Shown piece by piece: positions 7,802 to 16,457 of a stretch of 23,989 nt of DNA. The notes beneath the pieces were generated by a model. The model was not told the DNA's origin. It made no database searches and saw only the letters and a list, made by a program, of their open reading frames with translations. A program made the translations under genes and the position numbers. Origin of the DNA: an uncultured bacterium (GTDB taxonomy: Bacteria; Patescibacteria; JAEDAM01; Absconditabacterales; Absconditicoccaceae); NCBI GenBank assembly GCA_903904545.1, contig CAIVDB010000019.1:1-23989 (forward strand), read 5' to 3'. Positions within the stretch are counted from its first letter, which is position 1, and the number at the start of each line of letters is the position of its first letter.

Positions 7802-8938
7802 ATGAAGAATAAAAACACTCTAAAGGAAAAAACAAAAAGATATGGTCGTAAATTATTTAACATCACCAAATGAGTTTCTACACTGATTCTTACAGCTTTT
7901 CTGGCCAAAAGCATAGTAATGGATTGACCAAGAATGATCAACAAAATCACAAACAAAAACAAATATGAAAAGGCTAAAGATGAATGAAATTTTGAAAAAT
8001 ATAAAGAGTTTAAATTAAAATCACTTAACCCTTCTTTTGAACGGGATGTGATGGCAGACTATTCTACTGAACTAAAAAATCTAGAAGAATCTATTTGAAT
8101 AAGTAATGAGAATTCCATCTTCCATTTCATTGAAAAGCAAAATAGTTGTGTGGTGGTAGGAAATGAAAATTTCAAGCTAGATATCTCTAGTAAGAACATA
8201 TGATTCATCTCATGAATCTTAAAAACAGCAGCCAAAATGAAGAAACAAGGAAATTTTAACAGCGATTTTCCAGATTGGCAAGGAGTGATAAAAAGATACA
8301 ATCAAACACTTAAAGATTTTATTGCTTTGCAAAATAGTCATTTTGATGCATCTTGGTTTTTCTTTGAACCAGGAATGTGAAAATTTAATTGAATTGTTTA
8401 TGCTGCATGAAACATGGCATATAGATTCAAAAAGAACATTTCAAAAATAACAAACAAATGAAATTTTATAAACAAAAGTTCTTTTACATTAGACAATGAA
8501 TGTTGATGAGATGAAATCAAAAAAATAATAAAAGTGTGTCAAAACAATCCTGATAAGAAGTTTCTATTTGTATTTGCATGACATGCATCACAAGGATGAA
8601 TTTCTTTTCCAGATTGATCAGAAGATATAGAAGAATTAATGAAACAAAAAAATCTAAGCATAGTTATTCATGGCTGTTACGTCTGAAGTTTAATTCCCGA
8701 AGATATAGAAGAAATAAATGCAAATATTACATTAATGGCTTGAGACCACGCCACAACAACATTTTCATGAATTAATTATCGACTAGGAGCTCTTGATGAT
8801 AAAGATGCTGATTTTGATGCAAATGAAGACGTCTCTTTCAGCGAAGCATCCCTTTATACAATAATAAATGATCCATATAGCATGCATCCAACATTTTTCC
8901 ACAATCTCAAAACAGGAGAGACTCGACCAATATCATAA
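7802..8938 (+). CDS. caspase/legumain-like (clan CD) cysteine peptidase candidate
   Basis: 378 residues under table 25. A hydrophobic segment near the N terminus (around 24-38, GVSTLILTAFLAKSIV) may anchor it. The C-terminal half carries a clan CD pattern: LFVFAGHASQGG with candidate catalytic His261, then IVIHGCYVGS with candidate Cys292, each at the end of a hydrophobic strand and 31 residues apart. DDKDADFDANEDVSFSEA near residue 340 matches the Asp-rich, SxxEA segment frequent in C13/caspase-like bacterial proteins. The middle (100-250) is unassigned. About two thirds of its glycines (18 of 27 by my count) are TGA, including the one before His261 and a tandem TGA TGA pair. The start ATG 7802 is the first good one after the recombinase; TAA ends it. 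It could be a signalling or toxin-type peptidase; the substrate is unknown. Confidence 0.8.
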
Positions 8939-8955
8939 AGCTTTCCAGCTTTTAT
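8937..8955 (+). terminator. possible weak terminator between convergent genes
   Basis: AAAGCT (8937-8942), loop TTCC, AGCTTT (8947-8952), overlapping the stop codon of the peptidase gene. The T tract is short. It lies in the 62-bp gap between convergent genes. Confidence 0.35.
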
Positions 8956-9000
8956 CTCCATCATCACAATATAAATCACAATAAACCAATAAACTAACCT

Positions 9001-10128
9001 CTAAAATATTACTGTAAAATCACCTCCTATAGATTTATCTGTAGTAGGTTTTTTGATAATAATTTGCACATCATAGCTACGATTACGACCATGCGCATCT
9101 AATAAATAATAAGTATTGGACACGGGTTGAGGGAAAGAAAAACTGTATTCTAGATATGGATACAAGTCACCTTTTTGACTACGAAGAAGGGAAATAAGTC
9201 AAAGAGAAAGTTGGAGTCAACTCACTTCAGGAGAAACAAAAATATCATGAAATGTCATCTGTTTTACTGTTCCAGTGGCAGAAATACTATTGTGCTCGGT
9301 CAAACTCGAAGAAACCAAAAGTGGAGAAAATGAATTTCAGAAAGACAAAGGAAGTATATATGTAGCCAAATTATTGATACGTGAGGCTCTGATTGTAGAA
9401 TCAAAAGGCTCATTTACTTGCATACCACTATAATAAAAGATATCAGGCACTGAAAAAAGTTTAAAGGAGATACCTGCATAAGTTCATGCTAGTCACCGAT
9501 TTACTTTGACCTCATCATACATATCGTCTTGATCAAGATCACAATTATAGGGTTCTGCCGCAGCATCACACAATCATGCATAGATAGTATTACCAAAAGC
9601 AGAATAAACAACACGTGGCAATCTAAGGATACCTGTAAAATCACTACCAGAGAAATACACTATATTATCGGTTCATGTATATCCATAGTACTGTTCACCA
9701 CTTGTAGTCGCATCAAAACTCAAAGGAATAACCTCTAATGAAGTATATCCCATAACATTATAAGAAGAACTATCTCCAGATTGCAATAAAGAATCAGTAT
9801 TCCCCATACCAGAGAGAGGGATACGTGAGGTTCTAGAAGAAATTTGTCGGCTACTCCCTTGAGCATTTCCTGTCAAAAAAGAGATTACTGCATCACTTTT
9901 GGGTCACCAAGTGGTAGATCATATAAAACCACCTGATCATTCAAATCCAGGAGATCTATATTTCAGTACTAGTAAGCCTCTTTCTACAGAAGAAAGTGCA
10001 GAGTAATAAGCAGCATTATATTGAGTAATATTAGAGATTTGTTGAAAAAAAGGAAAAAAGACTGAATACATACTGAGAAATAATCAGACACCTAATGAAA
10101 GTAATAATAAGGCAAAAACAAGAAACAT
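9001..10128 (-). CDS. PilX-like / pseudopilin-type surface protein
   Basis: 375 residues. It begins directly with a hydrophobic helix (MFLVFALLLLSLGVGLFLSM) followed by an amphipathic continuation (QYNAAYYSALSSVERGLLVLKY) in which Ala and Glu are spaced as in PilX-type minor pilin N-terminal helices. The rest is a large beta-rich extracytoplasmic domain with many Ser, Thr and aromatic residues, and the end (SIGGDFTVIF) looks like a pilin-type C-terminal strand. No class III GFTLIE motif is present. There are at least ten TGA-Gly codons (for example FEGSGGFIGSTTWGPK); under the standard code only a 67-residue fragment survives. TAG at 9003-9001 ends it. It lies downstream of the prepilin-rel-zinc-ribbon genes on the same strand, separated by a repeat-rich gap of about 150 bp. 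The pilus assignment is an inference from topology and context. Confidence 0.75.
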
Positions 10129-10135
10129 GGGAATG

Positions 10136-10170
10136 GAATTGAGAATTGAGAATTAAAAATTGAGAATGAG
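10136..10170. repeat. period-7 tandem array
   Basis: Five consecutive 7-mers: GAATTGA, GAATTGA, GAATTAA, AAATTGA, GAATGAG. It begins 8 bp upstream of the start codon of the PilX-like gene, so it would be in its 5' leader. Confidence 0.9.
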
Positions 10171-10196
10171 ATACCAAAACTTCGTAATTCTAGAGT

Positions 10197-10245
10197 TTTT
10201 TTGTACAAAAAAGTTCCGACACTACCTGTCCCGCACCAGGCGGGG
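10197..10245 (-). terminator. possible terminator region of the rel operon
   Basis: On the minus strand a GC hairpin (CCCGC, loop CTGGT, GCGGG; 10244-10230) is followed some 17 nt later by a T run that is itself part of the palindrome TTTTTTGTACAAAAAA (10197-10212). The distance between stem and T run makes a standard terminator uncertain. Confidence 0.35.
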
Positions 10246-10273
10246 TTAACTATTAACTATTAACTATTAACTC
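10246..10273. repeat. period-7 tandem array
   Basis: Three copies of TTAACTA and a fourth unit, TTAACTC. It lies 6 bp beyond the stop codon of the zinc-ribbon gene (10279). Confidence 0.9.
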
Positions 10274-10278
10274 CTCTT

Positions 10279-10743
10279 CTATTCGATATTAGGTGCGCCA
10301 CACTGAGGGCAATAAGCATAGACATGAGGATAACTACGAGAACATTCTTTACATTCCACTTGAAGTTTTTCTCCGCAAGAAATACAACAACTATATTCTT
10401 TAGGATTGAGCGTATGACAATTGACACAGGTAATAAGATTTAATGCACAAGATTCTCTCCAAGGAAGTGCATCTTTTTTATGATAAACAGGTCTAATGAT
10501 GAGGTACAAAGGCAAACCAATCAAGGGAGTCAAAAACGTGACTAACAAGATACTTACCATTTGAAGTCCAGAGTTATTTGTTCTAGAAAGAATATCTTTA
10601 GCAACTCGAATGATTCATAATATCCACAAAGAGATAAGGACAATGAAAACAATTTGAAAAATAGCACCAAGCGACTGAGAAGAAAATAACGAATCAAACA
10701 GACTTACAGAAGAAGAAAGAACTACGCCCACACCAGATCACAT
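10279..10743 (-). CDS. two-helix membrane protein with a double zinc ribbon
   Basis: 154 residues. The first transmembrane helix (around 28-46, AIFQIVFIVLISLWILGII, where one Gly is TGA) and the second (around 63-83, SILLVTFLTPLIGLPLYLII) are followed by a cytoplasmic tail with four CxxC knuckles: CVNCHTLN, CCISCGEK, CKECSRSY and CPQCGAPN. This gives two zinc ribbons. The family is not identified; double zinc ribbons usually mediate protein or nucleic-acid contacts. The start at 10743 is followed at once by TGA (Gly2); without recoding only the 93-residue tail from the second Met would be seen. TAG ends it. It starts 30 bp after the rel stop and is probably cotranscribed with it. Confidence 0.85.
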
Positions 10744-10773
10744 TACTACAAATTTTAAAAAATAAAAAATATA

Positions 10774-12978
10774 TTACAAAATCTTTTTCTTGAGGACTTG
10801 TAAGGAATCATCAATTTTTTTCAAGCTATTCAATAAAAAAGTTATCCTAGCTGGATTGGTAAATGCAGATTCTAAAATAACGATACTCATACCATCCTCT
10901 AAATTTTTCATAGAGACCTGCAAGATTTCTATATTAAGCTCGGAAAATATTTTGATAACATGCATAATGGTACCATACTGAGTAGAAATTTTCAATTCCA
11001 TGCTCAATCTGTAAAGATTCTCAGGCTGATCTATTCGATGAGCTTCCAATAATTTATCAAAACCAACGGTTTTCATAGATCTACAAGAAAGGGTATGAAT
11101 TTTTATCCCATCTCTCCCCGTCTTAGCGATAATTCTATCACCGAGAGAAGGTTTACATTCAGGACAGAAATAGTAGTTCAAAAGAGAATCTCCATCAACC
11201 ACCACACGGTCAAATTCTATAGGCTTAGAAACTGACCTACGAGCAGCAGGTTGTTTGTGAGAAAGCTTCCACTCTGCAGGATATACCTCTTTGACAAGAG
11301 CCGAAAAAGTATCTTTTTTATCAAAAATAGTAAACAATTTTTTCTCTATCTCATCTTTAGTGTACAACTTACTCACTTTATCTTCTTGAGAACCAACTGA
11401 AGAAAGGTGAAGAGATTGTAGATAATTATTGAGATCTTTAAGCATTTGTTTTATAATGTCATCTTTTTGTTGATTTTTAAGAAATCTTGTAAGACTATTT
11501 CTTGCTCCTGGCGTATGTAAAAAATCTAACCAATGCTTATTTGCTGACGACCTATTTTTGAAGGTATTGATATGCACAACATCTCCCATCACAGGAAGAT
11601 AACTGATAGGTTTAATTTCTCCATTGACGATAGCATTTTTAAATCTCAACCCAATATCAGTATGGATAGTGAAAGCAAAATCCAATACACTACTCCCCGT
11701 TGGCAATTCTATAACATCCCCCCTAGGCGTATACAAGAAAATACGCTTATCTAGTACTTCAATATTCAATTCTTTTTTGAATCATTCTTTATCATCTAAT
11801 GTTTTATATGCATTTACAATATCTTGTAATCTTTTGATCCATTCGGTCTGTTGAAAGGGAACTTTCACAGAAGAATTATTTTCAGCATAAGCAAAATGCG
11901 CTGCCACACCGAATTCAGCAACATCGTCCATTTCATGGGTTCTGATCTGTATCTCAGTAGGGAAACGGAACATTCACAAAACCGTAGTATGGATGCTTTG
12001 GTATCCATTAAATTTTGGGACTGCAATATAATCTTTAATTTTTTTGATCAAAGGGGTATAATATTTGTGCACGATACCCAAGACCATATAACAATCAGCA
12101 ACACTTTTGGTTAGGACTCTGTATGCCAATAAATCCATAACACTACCAATATCCTGAGATTGATATCTATGTTCTAATTTTTCATATACTCTATAAGGAC
12201 TTTTTATCCTTCATTTTACTTCAAAATCACGAATTCCTTCCCTTTGCAAAAGCGTAGTAATGATTTTTACTCCTCTTTCTGTATATTTATCTCACTCACC
12301 AAAATACTTTTTGAGATACAAAAAAATTTCCTTAAAGGGACCTGGATGTAAGACCTTAAAAGATCAATTTTCAAGATATAATTGATAATAATACAATCCG
12401 AGTCTCTTGGCAATAGGGACATAAATTTTCATGGTCTCATGTGCGATTTTTTCTCTTTTAGAAGGATTGGGATGATATTCCAAAGTTTGGATATTGTGGA
12501 TACGATCAGCTAGTTTCACAAAAATAACTCTCAAATCATTAGCCATAGCAAGAAAGGTCTTTTTGAGCGTCTCCAAATGTCTATCTTCTCATTTATATTT
12601 AATCTTGGATACCTTAACCATCCCCTCACAAAGGACAGCAACTTCATGACCAAAACGTCATTCTATTTCATCGATTTCCACATTACAATCTTCCACAACA
12701 TCATGTAATAAACAAGTCTGAATAGTCTCCAAATCTGGTTTGAGTTGCATAAGAAAATTTGTAGCCTTAAGTGGATGTACTATATAAGCCTCACCAGAAA
12801 GTCTGAGTTGTCCAGCGTGTTTTTCTGCTGCGAAATCGTAAGCGCTTTGAATCAAAGGAAGTTTGTCTTCTGAAAGATATTTCCCAGCCTTCAATAATAT
12901 CTTATCCAAAATAAGTTGAGGATTTTGGTCAAGAAAAGGGACATAATTGAGATATCTTTCTAGTTGAACAACATCCAT
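10774..12978 (-). CDS. rel: bifunctional RelA/SpoT-type (p)ppGpp synthetase/hydrolase
   Basis: 734 residues, the usual length for a long RSH enzyme. It makes and degrades the stringent-response alarmone in the cytoplasm. The HD hydrolase domain (around 30-190) keeps HDVVED (H92, D93, E96, D97), so hydrolysis is probably intact. The synthetase domain (around 225-345) has SPYRVYEKL, DLLAYRVL, YQSIHTTV and EIQIRTHEMDDVAEFGVAAH. The TGS domain (around 405-460) starts FLYTPRGDVIELP. A conserved Cys region (FCPECKPSLGD...LSCRSM) and a C-terminal ACT domain (around 655-734) complete the ribosome-sensing half. TGA-Gly codons lie at 12658, 12571-12600, 12364 and elsewhere. The start ATG at 12978 begins MDVVQLERYL, with no spaced Shine-Dalgarno sequence; TAA ends it. 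It sits 30 bp after a prepilin-like gene and 30 bp before the zinc-ribbon gene. Confidence 0.97.
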
Positions 12979-13008
12979 CCCTCACAAAAAATAAAGATAA
13001 AATAATAA

Positions 13009-13737
13009 TTATAAGTTATCTGAAGCGAAATTAGATATACTTCCACATAAAGAAACTTCTTGAGTAGGAAGAGATCCATATACTACTCTACTACAAAATA
13101 CATATTCCTTAGGGCTAGAAGATCAACAAGATTGTATATGAGTATAAGGATCCTCCCACGCTCGATCTCAACGAGTACAACCAATAATCTGATATCATCA
13201 AGAGAAAGCAAGATCTTTCATAAACAAACCATATCCATATATTTCTCTAAAATAGGTTCATTCGGAAGTGGCATCAGAAGTACCAGGACAAGCAAACCAA
13301 ACCCCAGAAGAAAGACACAAACGAAATTTCAGATCAATAGCGTCTACCCCATCAGCAAGGTTTAACCTAGCGGAATATCATGTAAGCACAAAATAACGTT
13401 GATTCCCAAGGAATGCAGTATCCAAAAAGTAAGCACCTCAAAACATCCATGGATCATTTTGACATCCAGGAGCAACAGCATCTACCATAGGGTCCATTTT
13501 GAGTCGACATTCATCTTTCTGTGCTGACCATCTCTTCCAGTTTGTATTCCTAATCTGATAGACTGCTTCGATACCTTCTCTTGCAAGATCAAGTGCAATA
13601 ATCTTTTGTCTACTTTCTTGGACATAAGCAAATCATCTTCTCAATACCACAAGTATAGAAAGAAGTCAAACCGTAAGTACTCAGATGATGATAAGCACTT
13701 CTATGATAGTAAATGATTTTTTGCTTGAAAAGCGCAT
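13009..13737 (-). CDS. type IV prepilin-like protein
   Basis: 242 residues. The short basic leader MRFSSKKS precedes FTIIEVLIIIGVLTVGLLSI, a class III (type IV pilin) cleavage and helix motif with Glu at +5; the -1 residue is Ser where Gly is usual. The helix continues as VQESRQKIIALDLAREGIEAVYQIRNTNW, typical of PilV/minor-pilin N-terminal helices, cited here as QKIIALDLAREGIEAVYQ. The C-terminal half is beta-rich with many Cys (GCTRGDRAW, HIQSCGSSS, YVFCSRVV, SLCGSISN), suggesting disulfides outside the cell. TGA-Gly codons are frequent, including two in the helix. It should be processed by a prepilin peptidase and join a pilus or pseudopilus used for attachment or DNA uptake. It heads the rel operon on the minus strand, 30 bp before rel. 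Confidence 0.88.
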
Positions 13738-13811
13738 CAATTTGCATACCTATATAAAGCAATATCAATGTAATGATACTTATGGCATTTTCAATACCAA
13801 TAGAGAAGAGT

Positions 13812-13846
13812 TGAATGTATAATGAAGAGTTAATAATGTATAATAT
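13812..13846. repeat. degenerate period-7 sequence
   Basis: TTGAATG and TATAATG units with a repeat of AATGTATAAT. It shares the 12-mer AATGTATAATGA with the gap upstream of thrS. It also offers TATAAT-like boxes, so it may hold the promoter of a flanking gene. Part of the 223-bp gap 13738-13960. Confidence 0.45.
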
Positions 13847-13881
13847 CAGATTTTTTATTTAGATGGGAGGCCTTAGATCCG

Positions 13882-13937
13882 ATTCCTAATTCCCGATTCC
13901 TAATTCCTAATTCCCGATTCCTAATTCCTAATTCCCT
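13882..13937. repeat. eight-unit period-7 tandem array
   Basis: Eight consecutive 7-mers: ATTCCTA, ATTCCCG, ATTCCTA, ATTCCTA, ATTCCCG, ATTCCTA, ATTCCTA, ATTCCCT. It ends with AATTCCCTTTATACT (13930-13944), a 15-mer identical to 5203-5217, also downstream of an array and just before a start codon. It is the most regular array in the window. Confidence 0.95.
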
Positions 13938-13960
13938 TTATACTCTACAAACCATTTTCA

Positions 13961-14551
13961 ATGACTGAGCAAGTAATCATGTATATCATAAGTTGAATTC
14001 TTTTTGTATTAGTGATTGTTGCCTTTGTAATTGGAACAGAGAAAATGATTAAAGTCATTTTGGGAAACTACATTTTGAGTAGTATCTGTTTAGCTGCAAG
14101 TCAATCATTAGACATCTTGATAAGTTCAATGCAGGCAACCCCAGAAGCAACATTTGCTGGACTTAGTTATGCAAGTATTCAAACATTTTTAGTCAATGGA
14201 CAAACAACCATCATCTTGATTTTGTATATTCTCCTGCTTCTACTTATTTACAAAAATTCAAGGATTCACATCACTCTACCAAGCGATGAAGTAAGTCAAA
14301 AACTCTTACAATTTCTTCTTGTACCGCTTTCTGTCATTAGTATGATTTTCACACTCCAAATAGTCTTGATGGGGATACAGTTTGTAAACGTCCAAAACAT
14401 CCAAAGTATGCTGACTGCAGTTTCCTCAAATCCCTACATTATCCAGTTCTTCTCTATGACTCCCGTCTGGCTGTTGATTCATGGAATCGTAACTATCATC
14501 ATCACCTCAGAATTCAAAATAAGTATAAAGACAGATATTAGTGGTCTTTAG
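13961..14551 (+). CDS. multi-pass membrane protein, function unknown
   Basis: 196 residues with about five hydrophobic segments: MYIISGILFVLVIVAFVIG (one Gly from TGA), VILGNYILSSICLAA, TIILILYILLLLLIY, LLQFLLVPLSVISMIFTLQI and TPVWLLIHGIVTIIIT. Loops carry few charges; the stretch KNSRIHITLPSDEVSQK between helices 3 and 4 is probably cytoplasmic. I recognise no family. ATG 13961 (MTEQVIMY) is chosen because it includes the first helix; the next Met downstream would begin in its middle. It is the only gene in its stretch; a 7-bp repeat array lies 24 bp upstream. TAG ends it. It is divergent from the prepilin-rel operon and close to the pilin-like genes, but no link can be shown. Confidence 0.75.
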
Positions 14552-14656
14552 GTCACAAAATGCATTTTCATTCGTATACTATAATAGCAATAAGAACATT
14601 GATTGCACAAACAAAACATAAAAATACAAATCCGAACAACATCCGTATTTGCTCGT

Positions 14657-14723
14657 ACCGACGACTTTAGATGCTTCAATTTCAAACGAAGTGAAGAAGT
14701 TGGAGATATCTAAAGCGGTCGGT
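14657..14723 (+). ncRNA. long imperfect hairpin (24 base pairs), possible structured RNA
   Basis: ACCGAC (14657-14662) pairs with GTCGGT (14718-14723). After a 2x2 internal loop, CTTTAGAT (14665-14672) pairs with ATCTAAAG (14708-14715). After a small bulge, CTTCAATTTC (14674-14683) pairs with GAAGTTGGAG (14696-14705) with two wobbles. The loop is 12 nt. No T tract follows, so it is not a plain terminator. It could be part of the leader RNA or a palindromic repeat remnant. Confidence 0.5.
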
Positions 14724-14763
14724 GTATAATAGTAGAGTATTTTATATAAAAAATTCAAGAACC

Positions 14764-14874
14764 ATGAATTGTTGGAATTTTGGATCATATACCTTGCCAG
14801 TGATGGCGATCGAAACCGTGGTGGATGACTACAGGAAAGAGTATTTTACCGAGACCAAAAAAGATACTCCATAA
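14764..14874 (+). CDS. 36-residue leader ORF upstream of ABC-F
   Basis: ATG 14764 to TAA 14872-14874; the peptide begins MNCWNFGSYTLPVMAIETVV and ends ETKKDTP. It starts 34 bp after a TATAAT and follows AAGAACC, the ACC-ATG context also seen before comF, the ABC exporter and the GNAT gene. A terminator begins 22 bp after its stop, and its Thr-Val-Val codons overlap the possible antiterminator strand. No homology recognised. It is more likely a regulatory leader peptide than a functional protein. Confidence 0.5.
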   Translation: MNCWNFGSYTLPVMAIETVVDDYRKEYFTETKKDTP

Positions 14875-14895
14875 GACCCCTTCTTGTAATCATCT

Positions 14896-14923
14896 GCTAC
14901 GGAATCCAACCGTAGCTTTTTTT
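14896..14923 (+). terminator. intrinsic terminator between leader ORF and ABC-F gene
   Basis: GCTACGG (14896-14902), loop of 7 nt, CCGTAGC (14910-14916), then seven T (14917-14923). It lies 29 bp before the ABC-F start codon, a premature position. Confidence 0.92.
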
Positions 14924-14952
14924 AAAAGATTTTATGCACTACCCCGAAGATC

Positions 14953-16446
14953 ATGAAGAAAGAAACATCAAAAATCATTCACATTACTCAATGTTCAAAA
15001 TCATTCTGAAACAAAATACTATTTGAAAATATCAGTATCAATTTTCATCCATGAGACAAAATTGGAATCATTGGCAAAAATTGATGTGGAAAAACAACAT
15101 TTCTAAAGTTATTAGCTGGAGAAATACTATCGGATACCTGAGGAATTTGAAATAAGAACAGTGTCGCCCATATGCCACAAGAGATTGAATGTACACACGA
15201 TATAACGGTACTAGACTATATAACACAAGATATGTTATGACGAGAAGAGTATAAGATATATCCCCTAATGGAAGAACTCAATTTACATATTAATCTCCTC
15301 CAAACAGTCAAAAGTCTCAGTGGTGGAGAACAAAAAAAATTACAACTCACGAAGATTCTCTTACAAGATGCAGATGTTCTTCTTCTAGACGAACCGACAA
15401 ATCATTTAGATCAAGCATCATTAGAAATTTTACAAAAGAGAATCACAAATCATCCAGGCATAGTTCTTTTTGTGTCACATGACAGACATTTCCTCAATAT
15501 GATGGCAAATAAAATATTGGAAATGGAAAAAGAAGAGTTTACTGTTTATCATGGAAATTACGAAATATACAAAGAAGAAAAAGAAAAACGTAAAATGAAA
15601 CAACAACAAGAATATATCATTTACACAAAAGAAAAAGAAAAGCGAGAAACTCGGATGACTGAAATGAGACAAAGAGCATCTGTATATATAAACCCCGCAT
15701 TAGGTCGCCTAATCAAAAGCAAAGAGAAATATATAGAAAGAGAGATTTACGCTCATGAAATTGAAAAAATAACAAAAGAAAAATCATTAAAACTTCAAGC
15801 AACCTGATGAACTCATAGAGGAAAACTCATTCTAGAAATGCAGAAGATAAATGTAGGATACGATGACACCATATTAATAAAAGATTGTTGCTTAGAAATT
15901 AGAGGAAAAGACAAAGCTATAATCACAGGAGAAAATGGAAGCTGAAAAACAACACTACTAAAACACCTAATAAAAGTACTTCAAAAAGAAATTGTAGACG
16001 AGAATGTTAGAGTTTGAAATGATATTTCCTATGAATACTTCGATCAACACAATGAGATTCTCCAATCACACGAAAAAGTACTCTCCCGATTTAGCAAAAA
16101 CAATAAAACCAAAATACCTGAAACCAACATAATAGCCCAACTCAGAATGATAGGATTATCTATGCAGGAAATAAATATGACTATCGATACATTAAGTTAT
16201 GGACAGAAAGTAAAATTAAAGTTTTTACAAATGGTAAGTGCACCCACCAATATTCTAATTTTAGATGAACCGACAAATCATTTGGACATACCAACTAGAG
16301 AAACCATAGAGAATATGCTACAAGAATACCCATGAGCAATAGTATTTGTTAGTCACGATCAATATTTTGCAAATAAAATACACATAAACACAACCTACAC
16401 CATCCAAGATAGAAAAATAATAACAACTCACCATTTATCACTATAA
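14953..16446 (+). CDS. ABC-F family ATPase (ribosome-protection/translation factor type)
   Basis: 497 residues, two ABC ATPase domains in one chain and no transmembrane helix, as in ABC-F proteins, which bind the ribosomal E site. Domain 1: Walker A GKNGCGKTT (around 42-50, one Gly from TGA at 15082), signature LSGGEQKKL, Walker B VLLLDEPTNHLD. Linker (around 200-290): long charged helices (YKEEKEKRKMKQQQ, RETRMTEMRQRASVY) corresponding to the arm that contacts P-site tRNA. Domain 2: Walker A GENGSGKTT (Gly from TGA at 15943), signature LSYGQKVKL, Walker B ILILDEPTNHLD. Switch His residues appear in VSHDRHF and VSHDQYF. The start ATG 14953 gives MKKETSKIIHITQ. The terminator upstream and the ABC exporter 11 bp downstream suggest an inducible resistance-type unit; a housekeeping EttA/Uup-like role cannot be excluded. 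Confidence 0.95.
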
Positions 16447-16457
16447 CAAACACTACC

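Larger units (their letters stand above)
14552..14952 (+). promoter_or_regulatory. structured leader region upstream of the ABC-F gene
   Basis: This 401-bp stretch without a long gene contains a TATAAT at 14580-14585, a large hairpin (14657-14723), a second TATAAT at 14725-14730, a 36-codon ORF (14764-14874), a hairpin around that ORF's end (GAGTAT 14839-14844 with ATACTC 14865-14870) and an intrinsic terminator (14896-14923) ending 29 bp before the ABC-F start codon. CCGTGGT (14816-14822, inside the small ORF) can pair with GCTACGG (14896-14902, the 5' arm of the terminator) with two wobble pairs, which would prevent termination. The arrangement fits an attenuator driven by ribosome stalling, as known for antibiotic-inducible ABC-F genes. 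The function is inferred. Confidence 0.6.

Noticed and set aside
13060..13365. 101-codon plus-strand ORF
   Set aside because: It is the antisense of the prepilin-like gene, which has a proper type IV signal and table-25 frame.
13882..13937. CRISPR array
   Set aside because: The repeats are 7 bp with no spacers and no cas genes nearby.
14579..14788. 69-codon ORF on the minus strand
   Set aside because: It runs through the palindromic hairpin, overlaps the leader ORF on the other strand and shows no family features.
14552..14952. tmRNA, RNase P RNA, SRP RNA or 6S RNA
   Set aside because: None of the conserved cores of these RNAs could be found, and no tRNA-like ends.
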